Assembly (NCBI RefSeq): GCF_020387415.1
Contig: NZ_JAGWCB010000006.1
Span: 62,001 to 126,000 of the forward strand
Source of the DNA: Ideonella benzenivorans
GTDB taxonomy: Bacteria; Pseudomonadota; Gammaproteobacteria; Burkholderiales; Burkholderiaceae_C
Direction: 5' to 3'
DNA length: 64,000 bases
Below, piece by piece: positions 9,186 to 18,104 of this stretch (positions are counted from its first letter, which is position 1; every line of letters begins with the position of its first letter). The position numbers and the translations under genes were made by a program. The notes below the pieces were generated by a model. It searched no databases. It was not told the origin of the DNA and worked only from the letters and a program-made list of their open reading frames with translations.

Positions 9186-11230
9186 CCTGGCCCACCCGCA
9201 GCGAGTGGCTGTACTCGCTCAAATGCTATGCCGCGGCGATGCTGGCGCTCTACGTGGCACTGAAGGCCGGCCTGCCGCGTCCCTTCTGGTCGATGATGAC
9301 CGCCTACGTGGTGGCCAACCCGTTGGCCGGCGCGGTGCGTTCCAAGGCGGTGTACCGCTTCGGCGGCACCTTCCTGGGCGCGGCGGCCTCGGTGCTGCTG
9401 GTGCCCAACCTGGCCAATGCGCCGCTGTTGCTGACCCTGGCCCTGGCCCTGTGGGTGGGCGGCTGCCTGTACATCTCGCTGCAGGACCGCACGCCGCGCT
9501 CCTATGTGTTCATGCTGGCGGGCTACACCGCGGCCCTGGTGAGCTTCCCCTCGGTGGACCAGCCGGAGCAGCTGTTCGACAACGCGCTGGCCCGGGTCGA
9601 GGAGATCGGCATCGGCATCCTCTGCGCGACGCTGGTCCACAGCCTGGTGATGCCCACCAGCCTGAGCACGCCGCTGCTGGGCCTGCTGGAACGCAGCCAG
9701 GGCCATGCCCGCACCTGGCTGGCGGACCTGGCGGCGCGTGCCCACCGTGCCGATGCAGAGGGGGCCACGCTGGCTGCGGATCGCCAGCGTCTGGCCGCCG
9801 ACATCACCCAGCTGCGCATCCTCTCGACCCATGTGCCTTTCGACACCGGCCACCTGCGTTGGACCGAGGGGGCCTTGCAGGAGATGCAGGACCGGCTGGC
9901 GGGGCTGACCCCGGCCTTGTCTGCCGCCGAGGACCGGCTGCAGGCGCTGGAAGAGGCAGAAGGCCGGCTGGCGCCGGACGTGGTGGCGGTGCTGGACGCG
10001 CTGGGCGACTGGCTGAAGCTGCCGCCGCCGGACCAGGCCGCGGCGCTGCCCTGGCTGCAGGGCCAGCTCGACAGCCTGGGGCAGGACCCGGTGCTGCCGG
10101 ACTGGTCGCGCGCGCTGCGCATCAGCCTGGCCACCCGGCTGGGTGAGCTGCTGCTGGGCTGGCAGGCCTGCGGCGCGCTGCGCGCGGAGATCGACACCGG
10201 CCTGACCGGCGCCGGGCCCGTCCCGGCGCGCCGGCCCACGGTGGGCACGCGCGTGTTGCACCGCGACCCGGGCCTGGCCCTGCTGTCGGCCGCCGCGGCG
10301 GTGGTGGCCATCTCGTTCTGCAGTCTGGTGTGGATCCAGACCGCCTGGCCGCTGGGATCGGTCGCCGCGATGATGGCGGCCATCTTCTGCAGCTTCTTTG
10401 CCGTGATGGACAACCCGGTGCCGGCCATCTCGGGGGCTCTCAAGGCGACGGCCTGGTCCATGCCCATTGCGGCGTTGTACGTGCTGGTGCTGCTGCCGCT
10501 GGCGCACGATTTCGGCAGCCTGGTGCTGTTCTGTTCGCCAGCCTTCCTCCTCCTGGGCTGCCTGGCGGCGCGGCCGGCCACGGCGGGTCTGGCCTTCCCG
10601 ATGATCATGGGGGTGGCGGGTTCGCTGGCGCTGGGCGACATCGCCACGCTGGACTTTCCTTACTTCTTCAACAGCAACCTGTCGTTGTTAATGGGCATCG
10701 CGGTGGCCGCGCTGGTGAACCAGCTGATGCGCACGGTGGGCAGCGACGTGGTGGCCCGCCGGCTGCGCCGCGCCGTCTGGCGCGAGCTGGCCGCGCAGGC
10801 CGGTGCCCGCCACGGCGTGCCGGACGAGGGGCGCACGGTGCGCAGCCTGGACCGCATCGGTCTGCTGGCCCCGCGCATTGCCCAGACGGCGCCGCAGCAG
10901 CGGGACGACGCCGCCCGCGCCGCCCTGCGCGAGCTGCGCGTGGGGGCCGACATCGCGGTGCTGCAGGCCCAGCGGGCGGCCGGGGGGGCGCCCGGGGCGC
11001 GGCCCTTGCTGGTGGGCATCGCCCGGGGCTTTCGGCAGTGGTCCCGGCACGGTCCGTCCGCTTGGCCCGACGCGCTGCGCCGGGCGCTGGACCGGGCCCT
11101 GCTGCGCGCCCTCAAACCCAGCGCCGAGCCGCAGCCGGCGTTGGTGACGGCCCTGGTGGGCCTGCGCCGCAACCTGTTTCCCCAGGCCCCGCTGACGCTG
11201 GGGGCTGTTACCGAGGAGCCTGCTGCATGA
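9182..11230 (+). CDS. FUSC family aromatic-acid exporter (AaeB-like)
   Basis: 682-residue inner-membrane protein with two blocks of membrane helices (about 15-165 and 360-510) separated by a long cytoplasmic helical region. This is the FUSC/AaeB architecture. The N-terminal block includes PFWSMMTAYVVANPLAGAVRSKAVYRFGGTFLGA. The operon supplies a DUF1656 protein, an HlyD-type adaptor and an outer-membrane lipoprotein, so a full tripartite exporter of hydroxylated aromatic acids is likely. The exact substrate is unknown. Confidence 0.9.
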   Translation: MTWPTRSEWLYSLKCYAAAMLALYVALKAGLPRPFWSMMTAYVVANPLAGAVRSKAVYRFGGTFLGAAASVLLVPNLANAPLLLTLALALWVGGCLYISLQDRTPRSYVFMLAGYTAALVSFPSVDQPEQLFDNALARVEEIGIGILCATLVHSLVMPTSLSTPLLGLLERSQGHARTWLADLAARAHRADAEGATLAADRQRLAADITQLRILSTHVPFDTGHLRWTEGALQEMQDRLAGLTPALSAAEDRLQALEEAEGRLAPDVVAVLDALGDWLKLPPPDQAAALPWLQGQLDSLGQDPVLPDWSRALRISLATRLGELLLGWQACGALRAEIDTGLTGAGPVPARRPTVGTRVLHRDPGLALLSAAAAVVAISFCSLVWIQTAWPLGSVAAMMAAIFCSFFAVMDNPVPAISGALKATAWSMPIAALYVLVLLPLAHDFGSLVLFCSPAFLLLGCLAARPATAGLAFPMIMGVAGSLALGDIATLDFPYFFNSNLSLLMGIAVAALVNQLMRTVGSDVVARRLRRAVWRELAAQAGARHGVPDEGRTVRSLDRIGLLAPRIAQTAPQQRDDAARAALRELRVGADIAVLQAQRAAGGAPGARPLLVGIARGFRQWSRHGPSAWPDALRRALDRALLRALKPSAEPQPALVTALVGLRRNLFPQAPLTLGAVTEEPAA

Positions 11231-11436
11231 CCGGTGAATTCGACCTGGAGGGCTTGTACGTGCCCTGGCTGATGGCCCTGGCCCTGCTGGCCCTGGTGTT
11301 GAACTGGGCGGTGCGCCGTCTGCTGGCGACCACCGGCTTCTACCGCTGGGTCTGGCACCCGGCCTTGTTCGACATGGCGCTCTACCTGGTGCTGCTCTAC
11401 GGCCTGCACCGGGCGACGGCTCAACTTCTGCTCTGA
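11227..11436 (+). CDS. DUF1656 small membrane protein (AaeX-like)
   Basis: 69 residues with two hydrophobic helices and the family-typical start EFDLEGLYVPWL. The final part includes RWVWHPALFDMALYLVLLYG. It overlaps the FUSC gene by 4 bp (ATGA) and ends 1 bp before the adaptor gene. Such proteins regularly accompany AaeA/AaeB pumps; their role is not established. Confidence 0.88.
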   Translation: MTGEFDLEGLYVPWLMALALLALVLNWAVRRLLATTGFYRWVWHPALFDMALYLVLLYGLHRATAQLLL

Positions 11437-11437
11437 G

Positions 11438-12394
11438 ATGATGGCGATGAACCTGAACTCCTTGTTCACCCGTGAACGGGCCCGGCAACTGCTGCGCCCG
11501 GCGACGACCCTCGTGATGGTGGCGGCCGCCCTGTGGGCCTGCCGCGCGCTGTGGGATCACTACGAACTGGCGCCCTGGACCCGCGACGGCCGGGTGCGGG
11601 TCAATGTGGTCCAGATGGCGCCGGACGTGTCCGGCCTGGTGACGGCCGTGCCGGTGCATGACAACCAGGCCGTCCGGGCCGGCGACGTGCTGTTCGAGGT
11701 CGACCGGGCCCACTACGCGCTGGCCCTGCGCGAGGCCGAGGCCACGCTGGCCGCGCGCCAAGTCACGCTGGCCCAGGCCAAGCGCGAGCGCGACCGCAAC
11801 AGCGGGCTGGGCAGCCTGGTGTCGCAAGAGCAGCAGGAACAGGCCCGCACCCGGGCCGAGGAGGCGGCGCTGGCAGTCGACCAGGCCAAGGTGGCGATCG
11901 ACGCGGCCCGCTTGAACCTGCAGCGCGTCGAGGTGCGCGCCCCGGCCGACGGCACGGTGACCAACCTGGACATCCGGGTGGGGGGCTATGTCAACGCCGG
12001 GCGGCCGGCGCTGGCGCTGGTGGACGCCCATTCCTACTACGTCGAAGGCTATTTCGAGGAGACCAAGCTGCCCCGCATCCACCTGGGCCAGTCGGTGCGG
12101 GTGACGCCGATGGGCGGCGGCAGCTCGCTGCACGGCACGGTGGAGAGCGTGGCGGCCGCCATCGCCGACCACGACCGCGGCACCAGCGCCAACCTGCTGC
12201 CGGCGGTGAACCCCAGCTTCAACTGGGTGCGGCTGGCGCAGCGCGTGCCGGTGCGGGTGCACCTGGACACGCCCTGGCCGGCGGGCGTCCGGCTGGTGGC
12301 CGGGCAGACGGTGACGGTGCAGGTGGAAGAGGGCGCTGCTGAGCCGCCCCGCACCCACACGGCCCAGGCCCCGGCGGCCCGGCGGGTGGAGTGA
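11438..12394 (+). CDS. HlyD/EmrA-type membrane fusion protein (AaeA-like)
   Basis: 318-residue adaptor. One membrane anchor near residues 20-40 is followed by a biotinyl-lipoyl segment (VRVNVVQMAPDVSGLVTAV), a helical hairpin (ATLAARQVTLAQAKRERDRN) and the second lipoyl half (VRAPADGTVTNLDIRVGGYV). The barrel segment YYVEGYFEETKLPRIHLGQ is characteristic of AaeA/EmrA adaptors. Three in-frame ATGs lie at 11438, 11441 and 11447. The start is uncertain by a few residues. Confidence 0.92.
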   Translation: MMAMNLNSLFTRERARQLLRPATTLVMVAAALWACRALWDHYELAPWTRDGRVRVNVVQMAPDVSGLVTAVPVHDNQAVRAGDVLFEVDRAHYALALREAEATLAARQVTLAQAKRERDRNSGLGSLVSQEQQEQARTRAEEAALAVDQAKVAIDAARLNLQRVEVRAPADGTVTNLDIRVGGYVNAGRPALALVDAHSYYVEGYFEETKLPRIHLGQSVRVTPMGGGSSLHGTVESVAAAIADHDRGTSANLLPAVNPSFNWVRLAQRVPVRVHLDTPWPAGVRLVAGQTVTVQVEEGAAEPPRTHTAQAPAARRVE

Positions 12395-12399
12395 CCGCG

Positions 12400-13956
12400 A
12401 TGCGTGCTTTGTCTTTCGGTACCGGGGCCACGGGCGTGGCGGTGGCGTTGTTGCTGAGCGCGTGCAGCCACGCCCCGGTCGGCCCGGATTACCAGGTGCC
12501 GGCCCAGGCGCTGGCCGCGCAGCCGGGCGCCAGCGCCCCGTTCGCCGAGGCGGCGCCTTCGCTCTACAGCGCCGAAGCCCTGCCGGCCGCCTGGTGGCGG
12601 CTCTACGACGACCCGCGCCTGGACGGTCTGGTCCAGCAGGCGCTGGCGCACAACACCGACCTGCGCCAGGCGGTGGCCAACCTGGCCCGCGAGCGGGCGC
12701 TGGAGGCCGAGGTGGCGGGCGATCGCCGGCCGTCGGTGTCGGTCTCCGGCGGCCCGGCCTGGGGCCACCAGTCGGGCCTGAGCCTGCTGGAACCGGGGGT
12801 CACCCCCAAGGCCCAGTGGCTGACGGACGCGGGGCTGCAGGTGGGCGTGCCGCTGGACTGGTTCGGCCAGTTGCAGCGGGCCGCCGAGGCCGCCCAGGCC
12901 AGCCGCGAGGCGGCCGAGGCCGCCACCGACCTGGCCCGCGTGCAGGTGGCCGCTGGCACCACGCGGGCCTATGCCGAGGCCTGCGCCCTGGGGCTGCAGT
13001 TGCGCAGCGCGCAGACCTCGGTGCGTCTGCAGGACGAGGCCGTCGGCCTGACGCAGCGGCTGCACGACGCCGGCCGGGCCGGCGTGACCGACGTGGAACG
13101 GGCGCAAGGTCTGCTTGAACGCCTGCGCGCGGCGCTGCCGCCGCTGCAGGCCCGTCGCCAGAGCGCGCTCTACCGGCTGGCCACGCTCACCGGCGCGCTG
13201 CCCCAGGCCCTGCCGGCCGGGGTGGGCGACTGCGACACGCCGCCGCAGGTGCGGGGCGTGATCCCGGTGGGCGATGGCGCCGCCCTGCTGCGCCGCCGGC
13301 CCGACGTGCGCCAGGCCGAGCGGCAACTGGCCTCCGCCACCGCCCGCATCGGGGTGGCCACGGCCGACCTGTATCCGCACATCCGGCTGGGCCTGTCGGT
13401 GCACAGTGCCAGCCCGGCCACCGATTTTCTCGGCTCGGACAGTGTGGGCTGGAGCCTGGGGCCGCTGATCTCCTGGACCCTGCCCAACACCGGCGCGGCC
13501 CAGGCCCGCATCGCCCAGGCCGAGGCCAGCACCCAGGCCGCGCTGGCCCGCTTCGACGGCACGGTGCTGACCGCACTGCGCGAGACCGAGACCGCGCTGA
13601 ACGCCTATGCGCGTGAGCTGGACCGCCATGCCGCGCTGGTGGCCGCGCGCCAACACGAGGCCACGGTGGCCGAGCAGGCGCGTCGCCTCTACCAGCGTGG
13701 CCGCACCGGCTACCTGCCCGCGCTGGATGCGCAGCGCTCGCTGGCCAGCGCCGAGGCCGATCTGGCCGCCAGCGACGCGGCCCTGGCCGATGACCAGGCG
13801 CAGTTGTTCCTGGTGCTGGGTGGCGGCTGGCAGCCCGAGGCTTCGGCGGCGGCACCCCAACCGACTCAGCAGCTGGCCGGTTCGGGCGCGCTCAGCACGT
13901 CCCAGGCCTTCAAGGCCTCGGCCACGTACATCAAGGCTGGCCCGCCGCCCATGTAA
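12400..13956 (+). CDS. NodT family outer-membrane efflux lipoprotein
   Basis: 518-residue TolC-like channel protein completing the efflux operon. The signal peptide ends in a lipobox LLSAC (Cys22), followed by SHAPVGPDY, typical of NodT proteins. Two repeats of coiled helices follow, with RRRPDVRQAERQLASATARIG. The ATG at 12400 has GGAG 8 nt upstream; GTG 12391 is an alternative. The last 30 codons (13866-13956) run antisense across the end of the AhpD-like gene, and the family normally ends near LVLGGGW, so this tail looks like an acquired extension. Confidence 0.9.
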   Translation: MRALSFGTGATGVAVALLLSACSHAPVGPDYQVPAQALAAQPGASAPFAEAAPSLYSAEALPAAWWRLYDDPRLDGLVQQALAHNTDLRQAVANLARERALEAEVAGDRRPSVSVSGGPAWGHQSGLSLLEPGVTPKAQWLTDAGLQVGVPLDWFGQLQRAAEAAQASREAAEAATDLARVQVAAGTTRAYAEACALGLQLRSAQTSVRLQDEAVGLTQRLHDAGRAGVTDVERAQGLLERLRAALPPLQARRQSALYRLATLTGALPQALPAGVGDCDTPPQVRGVIPVGDGAALLRRRPDVRQAERQLASATARIGVATADLYPHIRLGLSVHSASPATDFLGSDSVGWSLGPLISWTLPNTGAAQARIAQAEASTQAALARFDGTVLTALRETETALNAYARELDRHAALVAARQHEATVAEQARRLYQRGRTGYLPALDAQRSLASAEADLAASDAALADDQAQLFLVLGGGWQPEASAAAPQPTQQLAGSGALSTSQAFKASATYIKAGPPPM

Positions 13957-14228
13957 ACGCAGACGGCCAGCATCTCCTCCACCTCGGCCCGGGTGGCGCC
14001 CAGGCGCACCAGGGCCTTGGCGTGGAAGCCGATGCAGCCCGAGCAGCGCTGCGTCACGCCGATGGCCAGCGCGATCAGCTCCTTGTGTTTGGCGCTCAGG
14101 GCGCCATCGGCCAGCGCGCCCTGGGCCATCGCGCTGAAGCCGCGCATGGCTTCGGGCTGGGACTTGCGGAACGGGCCGAGCTGGGCGTTGATGTCCTGCA
14201 TCAGGCCGACATGGTCGAAGGTGCTCAT
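13866..14228 (-). CDS. AhpD-like carboxymuconolactone decarboxylase family protein
   Basis: 120-residue CMD/AhpD-fold protein with the redox motif C62-S-G-C65 followed by H69 (RCSGCIGFHAKALVRLGAT), the catalytic arrangement of AhpD-type thiol peroxidase or disulfide reductases. AGGAG lies just before the ATG at 14228. An open frame continues further upstream to 14492, but it crosses the operator and the previous stop region, so I reject the longer form. The ATACCCA-N2-TGGGTAT operator 28 bp upstream is shared with the RND operon. A role in handling persulfides or peroxides is inferred. Confidence 0.87.
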   Translation of the reverse strand: MSTFDHVGLMQDINAQLGPFRKSQPEAMRGFSAMAQGALADGALSAKHKELIALAIGVTQRCSGCIGFHAKALVRLGATRAEVEEMLAVCVYMGGGPALMYVAEALKAWDVLSAPEPASC

Positions 14229-14256
14229 GAAAACTCCTGGGTTGGAAGTCGCCAAT

Positions 14257-14272
14257 ATACCCAGATGGGTAT
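14257..14272. promoter_or_regulatory. Palindromic operator ATACCCA-N2-TGGGTAT before the AhpD-like gene
   Basis: Same 7-bp arms and spacing as the site at 2116-2131. On the reverse strand its right edge merges with a -10-like TATATT, and a weak -35 (TCGAAA) lies 19 bp away. The site thus lies between -35 and -10. Two copies of a 14-of-16 identical palindrome 12 kb apart suggest one regulator controls both genes. Confidence 0.6.
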
Positions 14273-14290
14273 TGAGGATTTCGATCCAGA

Positions 14291-14911
14291 TCAGTCCACG
14301 GCGCCGGCGGGCCGCCGCTCGGGCAGGCCGGCCACCCGGGTCAGGAAGGCGTCCCGGCTGGTGTTGCCGAACCAGGGATGCCAGCGGCGCTGTTCGCCCA
14401 CCGTGGCCACCAGGCGGCCACGGCGCACGCAGCTGGAGAACAGCAGGGTTTCGTCGGGCAGGCGAAAGACCACGTGGGTCACGCTGTCCCACAGCGACTG
14501 TGGCCGGGTCGGCCGGGGCTGGTCCGGGCAGGCGTCGACGATCAGCAGGTCGCCGCAGAACAGCCGGTCGCGCCAGCGAAAGCTCAGGCAGTCCGGGGTG
14601 TGGCCGGGGGTGGCGATGACCTCGATGTAGTCGTCACCCACCGGCAGGATGGGTTGCGGGGGCGGCCGGTGCTGCACCCAGGTGGCCTGCAGCTCGGCCA
14701 GGGCCGCGCGCTCGGCCGGGCTGCGCTGGGCGTCGTGCTCATGGGTGCGCAGCACCCAGCGCAGCCGGGCGCCCTGTTCGGCCAGCAAGGCCTTGATCAC
14801 CGGCACGTCCGCCGGGCGCGGGTCGATCACCGACGCCTCGGCGGCCTGGGGGTCGGTCAGCAGGTAGCAGACCGTGCCGGACTGCTCGTCCAGCAGGGTG
14901 CGAAACAGCAT
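14291..14911 (-). CDS. ETHE1-like MBL-fold hydrolase / putative persulfide dioxygenase
   Basis: 206-residue metallo-beta-lactamase-fold protein of the ETHE1/glyoxalase II type. The usual HxHxDH is degenerate (H57-E-H59-D-A-Q). The three residues corresponding to the mononuclear iron ligands of ETHE1 remain: H57, H104 (TPGHT) and D121 (CGDLLI). The later GHDY motif is replaced by SSCVRR. It could therefore still be an iron persulfide dioxygenase, or a diverged relative. The RBS GGAGAGGAG precedes the ATG. It lies directly upstream of the AhpD-like gene on the same strand. Confidence 0.72.
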   Translation of the reverse strand: MLFRTLLDEQSGTVCYLLTDPQAAEASVIDPRPADVPVIKALLAEQGARLRWVLRTHEHDAQRSPAERAALAELQATWVQHRPPPQPILPVGDDYIEVIATPGHTPDCLSFRWRDRLFCGDLLIVDACPDQPRPTRPQSLWDSVTHVVFRLPDETLLFSSCVRRGRLVATVGEQRRWHPWFGNTSRDAFLTRVAGLPERRPAGAVD

Positions 14912-14956
14912 GGGCGTCTCCTCTCCTCATCCTCGCGGAGGATTCTGAGGGGCGGT

Positions 14957-15238
14957 TCAGCGCAAAACCTTGAGCAAGACGAAAGCCAGCAAGGCCAGCG
15001 CGCTGCTCCAGCCCGAGAACAGCCAGCGCCACAACCAGAAGCGGGGCACGAAGCCCACCCCGCGCACGAAGCCGGCGCTCATGGCCCACAGCAGCAGCAT
15101 GGCCAGGCCGTGGTCGGCCCGGCCCTGGCCGTCGGTCATCAGCGGGGGGTAGAGCGTGCCCCCCAGCATCAGCACGATGGCCAGCAGCAGGCTGGGGCCG
15201 TGCAGGCCCGGCCGCTGCGGCGCGGGCTCGGCGCTCAC
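14957..15238 (-). CDS. ybgE: Cyd operon protein YbgE family
   Basis: 93-residue membrane protein with about three hydrophobic helices. The segment MSAGFVRGVGFVPRFWLWRW matches the conserved core of YbgE proteins found at the end of cyd operons. It starts with GTG overlapping the cydX stop (GTGA). Its role in cytochrome bd is not established. Confidence 0.82.
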   Translation of the reverse strand: MSAEPAPQRPGLHGPSLLLAIVLMLGGTLYPPLMTDGQGRADHGLAMLLLWAMSAGFVRGVGFVPRFWLWRWLFSGWSSALALLAFVLLKVLR

Positions 15239-15360
15239 GCCGCGTCTCCGTCACCGCTGCGGGCGGCGGCGCGACCTTCTTCGTGCTCGCCCCACATCGC
15301 GTTCATCACAGCCAGCAGCACGGCAAAGCCGACGCCGAGGATCCAAGCGAAGTACCACAT
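15235..15360 (-). CDS. cydX: Cytochrome bd oxidase small subunit CydX
   Basis: 41-residue single-helix protein that starts MWYFAWILGVGFAVLLAVMN and continues with AMWGEHEE. The WYFAWILG start and the following single membrane helix are diagnostic for CydX, which stabilises the haem site of CydAB. It lies 22 bp downstream of cydB and overlaps ybgE by 4 bp. It is too short for most ORF cut-offs. Confidence 0.93.
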   Translation of the reverse strand: MWYFAWILGVGFAVLLAVMNAMWGEHEEGRAAARSGDGDAA

Positions 15361-15382
15361 GGTGTATTCCTTTCGTCGGGGG

Positions 15383-16525
15383 TCAGTAGGCCGAGTGCTC
15401 GTTGGCCCGGATGTGGGCCTCCGTCACCTTGCCGCGCATCACGTGGTAGGCCCAGCCCGTGTAGAGAACGATGATCGGCATGAAGATCAGCGTGGCGCCC
15501 AGCATCAGGCCCAGCGTCAGGTGGCTGGAGACGCTGTCCCAGACGGTCAGGCTGGAGTTCAGGTCGGTCGAGGAGGGCATCACGAACGGGAACATCGCGC
15601 CACCCGCGGTGCCGATCACGCCGGCGATCGCCAGCGCGGAGGCCACGAAGGCGGTCAGCGTGGCGCCGGCCCGGCTCAGCAGCGCCGCGCCCAGGGCGCC
15701 GACGATGCCCAGCACCGGCAGCAGCCACATCGCCGGCCAGCGGGCGTAGTTGGCCCACCAGGCGTCGGCGCTGCGCACCACGGTCTTGGCCAGCGGGTCG
15801 GGCAGGGCGGCCGGGTCGATGGCCGAGCTGATCGCATAGCCGGGGATGGCGCCGCTGTGCAGCCAGAAGCCCGCGCCGATGAAGCCCAGCACCATCACCA
15901 CCGCCGCGCCCAGGGCGGCGTTCTGGGCGCGGGCCTGCACCGCCCCTTCGGTGCGGTGGGCCAGGTAGACCGCACCGTGCAGCGTGATCATCGCGCTGCT
16001 CACCACGCCGGTCAGCAGGGCGAAGGGGTTGAGCAGGGCCCAGAAGCTGCCGGTGTAGGTGGAGATCAGGTAGCTGTCGAAGTGGAAAGGCACGCCCTGC
16101 AGCAGGTTGCCGAAGGCCACGCCGAAGATCAGCGGTGGCACGGCACCGCCGACGAACAGGCCCCAGTCCCAGGTCTTGCGCCAGGTCGGGTTGTCGATCT
16201 TGCTGCGGTAGTCGAAGCCGACCGGGCGGAAGAACAGCGCCCAGAGCACCGCCAGCATGGCCCAGTAGAAGCCGCTGAAGGCGGTGGCGTAGACCAGCGG
16301 CCAGGCAGCGAAGATGGCGCCGCCGCCGGTGATGAACCAGACCTGGTTGCCGTCCCAGTGCGGGCCGACGGTGTTGATCACGACGCGGCGTTCGGTGTCG
16401 CTCTTGCCGACGAAGGGCAGCAGCGTGCCGACGCCCATGTCATGGCCGTCCATGATGGCGAAGCCGACCAGCAGCACGCCAACCAGCAGCCACCAGATGA
16501 TCTTGAGGGTGGGGTAGTCCAACAT
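15383..16525 (-). CDS. cydB: Cytochrome bd ubiquinol oxidase subunit II
   Basis: 380-residue multi-pass membrane subunit of the high-affinity terminal oxidase. It starts with YPTLKIIWWLLVGVLLVGFA and includes MDGHDMGVGTLLPFVG and NTVGPHWDGNQVWFITGGGA, classical CydB signatures. It follows cydA by 16 bp and precedes cydX in the same operon. Confidence 0.97.
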   Translation of the reverse strand: MLDYPTLKIIWWLLVGVLLVGFAIMDGHDMGVGTLLPFVGKSDTERRVVINTVGPHWDGNQVWFITGGGAIFAAWPLVYATAFSGFYWAMLAVLWALFFRPVGFDYRSKIDNPTWRKTWDWGLFVGGAVPPLIFGVAFGNLLQGVPFHFDSYLISTYTGSFWALLNPFALLTGVVSSAMITLHGAVYLAHRTEGAVQARAQNAALGAAVVMVLGFIGAGFWLHSGAIPGYAISSAIDPAALPDPLAKTVVRSADAWWANYARWPAMWLLPVLGIVGALGAALLSRAGATLTAFVASALAIAGVIGTAGGAMFPFVMPSSTDLNSSLTVWDSVSSHLTLGLMLGATLIFMPIIVLYTGWAYHVMRGKVTEAHIRANEHSAY

Positions 16526-16541
16526 GGTGTGACTTTCTTGT

Positions 16542-18104
16542 TCAAGCGTGCGCGTGAGCGGAATCGGACAGGTAGCGGCCGGTGCCCAGGCTGCCCGGGC
16601 CCAGGCGGGCGAACTTGACCATCAGGTACATCTCGACCACCAGCAGCACGGTGTAGAAGCCCACGAAACCGGCCAGCGAGCCGTACAGGCTCGCCACGCT
16701 CAGCGTGGACACCGACAGGTGGGTGGGCAGCACGCCGTAGATGGTCCAGGGTTGGCGGCCGTACTCGGCCACGAACCAGCCCAGCTCACACGACAGCCAG
16801 GGGATCGGCAGCATCCACAGCGCGGCGCGCAGCAGCCAGCGCTGCTTGCCGCACTGGCCCTTGAGCGTGCTCCAGAAGGCCAGGCCGAACAGCACCAGCA
16901 TCGCGAAGCCGAAGCCCACCATCAGGCGGAAGGCCCAGAACATCGGGGTGACGCGCGGCACGGTGTCGTTGACGGCCTGGTCGATCATGGCCGGCGTGGC
17001 CTGGCGCACATCCGTCGTGTACTTCTTCAGCAGCAGGCCAAAGCCCAGATCGGCCTGGAAGCGGTCCAGCGTGACGCGGGCCGCCACATCGTCGTGGTTG
17101 GCACGCAGGGTCTCCAACGCGATCACGGCCTGGATGCCGTTGACGATGCGTTCGCGGTTCTTGGCCTTGATCTCATGGATGCCGGGGATGGTCTTGGTCA
17201 CCGAGCGGGTGCCGATCAGGCCCATCACCCAGGGCACCGAGACTTCCCAGTTGTTCTTCTGTTCGGCCTCGTTGATGCCGGCCACCAGCTTCAGGCTGGC
17301 CGGGGCGGGTTCGGTTTCCCAGATGGCTTCGATCGCGGCCATCTTGGTCTGCTGGGCCTCGCCCACGGTGTAGCCGGATTCATCACCCAGCACGATCACC
17401 GAGCAGACGCTGGCCAGGCCGAAGGCGGCGGCCACGCGGAAGCTGCGCTTGGCGAACTCCACATCGCGGCCCTTGAGCAGGTACCAGGCGCTGATCGACA
17501 GCACGAACATCGAGCCGGTCACATAGCCGGCCGACACGGTGTGCACGAACTTGGCCTGCGCGTCCGGGTTGAAGACCACCGACCAGAAGTCGGTCATCTC
17601 CATGCGCATGGTCTGCCAGCTGAACTCGGCGCCGACCGGGTTCTGCATCCAGCCGTTGGCGATCAGGATCCACAGCGCCGACAGGTTGGTGCCCACCGCC
17701 ATCAGCACGGTCACCAGCAAGTGCTGGGTCTTGGACAGGCGGTCCCAGCCGAAGAAGAACAGGCCGATGAAGGTCGATTCCAGGAAGAAGGCCATCAGGC
17801 CTTCGATGGCCAGCGGGGCGCCAAAGATGTCGCCCACATAGTGCGAGTAGTAGGCCCAGTTGGTGCCGAACTGGAACTCCATCGTGATGCCGGTGGTCAC
17901 GCCCAGCGCAAAGTTGATGCCGAAGAGCTTGCCCCAGAAGCGGGTCATGTCCTTCCAGACCACCTTGCCGGTCATCACGTAGACGACCTCCATGATGACG
18001 AGCAGCCAGACCATGCCCAGCGTGAGCGGCACGAAGAGAAAGTGGTAGAGGGCTGTCACGGCAAACTGCAGCCGGGACAGGTCGACGAGTTGATCCGAAA
18101 TCAC
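16542..18104 (-). CDS. cydA: Cytochrome bd ubiquinol oxidase subunit I
   Basis: 520-residue haem-bearing subunit. LSRLQFAVTALYHFLFVPLT near the N-terminus carries the haem b595-region histidine. The length fits the long Q-loop (CydA-L) form. The GTG at 18104, with AAGGAG 7 nt upstream and overlapping the CydP stop (GTGA), is chosen over the longer frame that opens at 18209. Its N-terminal extension would cover CydP and has no membrane-protein character. The product oxidises quinol and reduces O2 at low tension. Confidence 0.97.
   Translation of the reverse strand: MISDQLVDLSRLQFAVTALYHFLFVPLTLGMVWLLVIMEVVYVMTGKVVWKDMTRFWGKLFGINFALGVTTGITMEFQFGTNWAYYSHYVGDIFGAPLAIEGLMAFFLESTFIGLFFFGWDRLSKTQHLLVTVLMAVGTNLSALWILIANGWMQNPVGAEFSWQTMRMEMTDFWSVVFNPDAQAKFVHTVSAGYVTGSMFVLSISAWYLLKGRDVEFAKRSFRVAAAFGLASVCSVIVLGDESGYTVGEAQQTKMAAIEAIWETEPAPASLKLVAGINEAEQKNNWEVSVPWVMGLIGTRSVTKTIPGIHEIKAKNRERIVNGIQAVIALETLRANHDDVAARVTLDRFQADLGFGLLLKKYTTDVRQATPAMIDQAVNDTVPRVTPMFWAFRLMVGFGFAMLVLFGLAFWSTLKGQCGKQRWLLRAALWMLPIPWLSCELGWFVAEYGRQPWTIYGVLPTHLSVSTLSVASLYGSLAGFVGFYTVLLVVEMYLMVKFARLGPGSLGTGRYLSDSAHAHA

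Noticed and set aside
14229..14492. Long upstream extension of the AhpD-like protein
   Set aside because: It would be translated through the operator and promoter; the ATG at 14228 has a good RBS and the family length is about 120 aa.
14378..16618. 746-codon forward open frame
   Set aside because: It is antisense to the MBL, ybgE, cydX and cydB genes; composition is typical of shadow frames.
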